NCBI RefSeq assembly: GCF_050947875.1
Contig: NC_134574.1
Coordinates: 110,409,969-110,473,968, forward strand
Direction: 5' to 3'
Source of the DNA: Dermacentor variabilis
Lineage: Eukaryota; Arthropoda; Arachnida; Ixodida; Ixodidae
DNA length: 64,000 nucleotides
Part shown: in pieces, positions 61,054 through 64,000 of the stretch
Layout of the letters: each line of letters starts with the position of its first letter
Numbering within the stretch: position 1 is the first letter of the stretch
Program-made: the position numbers and the translations under genes
The notes under the pieces: generated by a model
Databases searched by the model: none
The model's input: the letters and a program-made list of their open reading frames with translations, nothing else
Told to the model about the DNA's origin: nothing

Positions 61054-61750
61054 CATTATAAGTTATATTTCTGACAGCTATTCAAAAAAAAAAAACGAAA
61101 GTGGCACATCCCCAGAAGATTACTAGGAGTAGTGGTAGTTTAATTTTTTCCCAAAACAGCCACTAATCTATTTCCAGAAAGGCATAAAGTCTCCTAAAAT
61201 AGTTGTAGATGCGAAGAACACAAGTGCCTTAATTCGCGAACGTCTGTCGGTATTAATGCGAAAGCATTATATGCCCCTTTACAGGAAGGTCTGTCGGCGT
61301 GTCCGCCTAATGGTTCCAAAAATGATCGAAGAAAGAAGGAGTAAAACAAATTGCAAAATGCTTCAGTTGACGTGACATTCCTAGAGATTTCGATTCCCAG
61401 TACCCAGTGCGTGCGCCATCCCACACGTCACGTCGCGCGCGGGCAAGCGCGCGCATTGAGACGCTTCATGCGTCTTTATCTGACCTCACCGAGGCAATGT
61501 CAGAACGAATGCCACAGCTTCCGCAGGTAAAGAACGCGGGGAAGAAAAACAGCTCAACAAAGCGACTATGACGCCGGCGTATTCGCACACGTAAGCATTC
61601 TTACGTGTGTCTGTTATTTTGGTGCCCTGTATCTTTCTTTTATTCATCAACTTTAGAAACCAGCACTAATGTATAATAAGTTCGAAGAAGGCCTTTCTAG
61701 TGACGTGTATTGTCACGTAGCAGTGAAGACGAATAATAAGAAAAACCAAA

Positions 61751-63540
61751 ACGCGCACGAATGAAAAATGGGTGCTGTATTGAAACTTTGATGTATTGCT
61801 TTTTTTCTTTGCGCTAAGACAAATATTAACACTGGAGAAAGTTGAAGGCATGTTCAGGGTTACTTGCCTCCAGAGTGCACACTTTGTTGGCTCTTAGCAA
61901 GGCTGTCAAAATATTCGTAATTTTTACACGCTTTTGACACGCTTGATAATTATAATGACGCGTGTCGCCATGATAATCGCCAAAGGACATATTTGGTACA
62001 CTTGCGAGACCGCGGGTGTGCGTGTTCATAATATTGTTCACTTTCATAAAGTTGCATAGATTCTTGAGAAATATTTGTGACAACCAGAACCACAATCGTT
62101 AGCTTAAGTGCGCACACGCAGTCTCTTAATCAGTAAGGTGAGTGAAGATATAGTCAGTGCTGTATCACACTTTTCTGTTGGCTAGTGCTATACCTTAAAT
62201 AGTCACAAAACTTTGACTTCTTCCCAAATACATTTCCATGATGATGCCTTGAACTACTAGCATATTCCCGTTTTGCGGCTGCGAACACGAAACTGTTTAG
62301 GCTGTCTCCAAATTAAGCACCATTTGCTGAAACATACAGTGACAACGCGATATGCTGGATCCTTTTAAACAGTTGATCCTCAAAGTAAACATTAAAACAA
62401 AGCACACTGCTATCGAGCAAGAGCATGCTGCTGAATAAGCGAGATACTATAAGCTGCTCCAATTAGAATTTGGAAAGATAGAGTGCTACAAGACTTGAAG
62501 AACTGATTGAGCATACAGCACGATTGAAAGTAGTTACCTATTTAGGATAGTTGCAACGTTTAACATAGTAAAAGATATTGTCACTCCTTACTGCATAAGT
62601 ATTGATTTTATTTTGTAAATATTTGGCTAGGCCTTCATTAGTTGACGCTTGCCAAACCATACTCATTTTTCTAAAGAAACACTTCTACGCAAACTTTAAC
62701 GATTTTACCTTTCTATTTCTATGAAAAATTTCGTACCACAAATGTTATTAAAAATTGCCGCAATGTGAATGGTTGATTTCGAGCTTGTGTGTCAGACTTT
62801 TAATGTAAGCGCCTTGCGTATGCTTCACACAAAGTGAATATTTTCGCCATTTTTAGTGGGAAATTCTTTATTTTTGTCTCCCGCGAAGTGTTTCACTAGG
62901 TGCGCGTTCGGCGTCGACTTGGAATTTCTACTTGAACGCAGCGTTGCTGAGAGCATGGCCTTGAAGCGATGCAAGCGCTGGAAGAAACGGAATTTGAGAT
63001 AAAATTGTTAACTAATGATCCCGCAAAAATGGAGTGAATATGGAAATGAGCAGGCTAACCTTATCACAGCGCTTCACTCGAGTCTGGTCTGCCGTATTCC
63101 TTTAACGTTAATAAAAGCATACATAGGTGAGTCGGGTTGCTGTAATAATAATCGCACAGAAAAGCGCAGTTTGGCTGCAATAAGGGAAAATTTCGATTAT
63201 TAAGCTTTTTTCTTTGTAAAGAGCTGCGGTATTTGGGTAAAACTGTAGTCGAGAGAAGAGCACGTATAAGGGCAGTAACGAAAAAAAGTTTCTTTATTAA
63301 AATAATAGGAAATGGCCTTGCCCACCTTCTATTTCCCCTAAATACAGAGGTTTAATTTCCCGACTTGCTTCGTTTGCTTTTATTTCTTTTTTTTGGCACG
63401 ATTTGTTTTCACATTTTACCTAGCTGGTACAGTTATGAGTTATCACGAGTAGCGCCGCCGATCTCGAGCTAAGGCGCTCCATCGCTATTACGGCCCTGAA
63501 CCGGACGCCGTATGAGTAGACACCGCTTGAATGGGAGAGC
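61751..63540. other. AT-rich spacer, no gene recognised
   Basis: Frames below 90 codons, AT-rich, without repeat partner in the window. Confidence 0.5.
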
Positions 63541-63595
63541 AAGCGGGTGCCACCGTGGTAGACTCCCCCCTATCCCCACTCATCACACTACTCCT

Positions 63596-63610
63596 CCCCC
63601 CCCCCCCCCC
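63596..63610. repeat. Run of 15 C
   Basis: A mononucleotide C run directly upstream of the RNase H fragment. Length changes here would shift the frame of anything read through it. Confidence 0.95.
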
Positions 63611-64000
63611 ACTTCCCCAGAAGCTGCAGACGAAGCTGCGATTGTCATTGCCATAACCCATACCGAAGCCCGGTGCATAATAACATATTCAAAAACAGCT
63701 ATACTAAATTTTGCACGGGGCCGAGTCCATGTTCTTGCTTTTTGCACACTGGACTCGCCCGTTGCACCTCCACCCCGCCATGCGGAGCTGATATGGGTGC
63801 CTGAGCACTCCGGGAATCCCGCAAACGAGGCTACCAACCTTTTAGCCCGAGGTTCTATTAACCGGGCTCAGGTGGCCTCCGATCTGGGATTCACGAAGGA
63901 GCGCATGCACTCTTTCAGTGATCTGACGCAGGCTTGTATAGCCGCACGTCAGATCTACCCCCCACCTCACCCATCCCTAGACAAAAGACATGCGACAATT
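63611..64000 (+). pseudogene. RNase H domain fragment of a second I-like LINE (runs off the window)
   Basis: The frame in phase with 63,620 is open to the window end: EAADEAAIVIAITHTEARC, then ITYSKTAILNFARGR, ELIWVPEHSGNPANEATNLL and ARGSINRAQVA. It matches the second half of the RNase H domain of I-like elements (WVP-HSG-P-NE). The position that normally holds the third catalytic Asp (DSK) reads YSK, so this copy is probably inactive. The domain start and everything upstream are unrecognisable beyond the C run. The element differs from the I-clade copy at 45.4 kb (WVPGHRAIEGN). Confidence 0.75.

Larger units (their letters stand above)
54030..61750 (-). repeat. Unit U copy D (left part, inverted)
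   Basis: The inverted match of copy B 13,450-20,700. The conserved strings include the ones at 57,331-57,549 (partner 17,162-17,356), 56,237-56,425 (partner 18,264-18,452) and 54,156-54,350 (partner 20,389-20,583). The left end at ~54,030 is a truncation next to a LINE tail, where copy B simply continues. The right end lies near 61,655-61,750. It contains the older hAT-like element but lacks the RTE fragment and the 28 bp palindrome of copy B. No coding capacity is seen. Confidence 0.85.

Noticed and set aside
13450..61750. One giant palindrome covering the window centre
   Set aside because: The B/D pair has its centre near 37.4 kb but the composite-repeat pair has it near 40.9 kb, and the DNA between does not pair. 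They are two separate inverted pairs.

Overview
The window looks like intergenic heterochromatin-like DNA from an ixodid tick (Acari, Chelicerata). The evidence is three copies of a ~237 bp tRNA-derived SINE that resembles the tick SINE families (the Ruka type, from memory), a second tRNA-derived SINE, an RTE-type LINE, an I-clade LINE, Ty3/gypsy gag fragments with LTR pieces, hAT-like non-autonomous DNA elements and long microsatellites. I see no intact host gene, no intact tRNA or rRNA, no CRISPR array and no prokaryotic operon structure. Every open frame longer than ~180 codons belongs to a LINE.

Layout. Most of the DNA outside the LINEs is built from one large repeat unit without visible coding capacity, which I call unit U. 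The most complete copy (copy B) runs from ~13,450 to ~34,305 and is split by a 7.24 kb insertion at 22,452-29,693. Partial copies are A (1-~6,490, direct, leaving the window on the left), E (~10,565-11,745, inverted), C (~39,210-41,015, inverted) and D (~54,030-61,750, inverted). Copy A carries no 7.24 kb insertion, no RTE fragment and a different DNA-element insertion, so it works as an empty-site control for several events.

The 7.24 kb insertion is the most unusual object here. It has 13 bp terminal inverted repeats. Beside each terminus lies an array of TTG (left) or CAA (right) trinucleotides spaced 10-11 bp apart, in inverted orientation. Inside are a small exon-like frame that ends at a consensus splice donor, a diverged ~370 bp inverted repeat, two SINEs, and a poly(A)-signal context near the right end. 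I could not assign it to a named transposon superfamily.

Between 36.1 and 45.4 kb sit two inverted copies of a composite repeat: LTR end, gag without pol, a degenerate short repeat, and ~0.9 kb of unrelated DNA. Both copies share the same gag stop codon and the same internal junction. They are followed by a 5'-truncated I-clade LINE (45,421-49,672), a SINE, a nearly full-length RTE-type LINE (50,675-53,870) and a second LINE 3' tail (~53,880-54,028), then copy D. The window closes inside the RNase H domain of another I-like LINE (63,611-64,000).

The parts do not form a pathway. They record successive nested insertions, and the order can partly be read: unit U first, then a hAT-like element shared by copies B and D, then copy-specific SINE, RTE and 7.24 kb insertions. 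All homology statements come from reading the sequence by eye. Boundaries of unit U are good to roughly 20-100 bp. SINE boundaries with target-site duplications and LINE reading-frame positions are exact.
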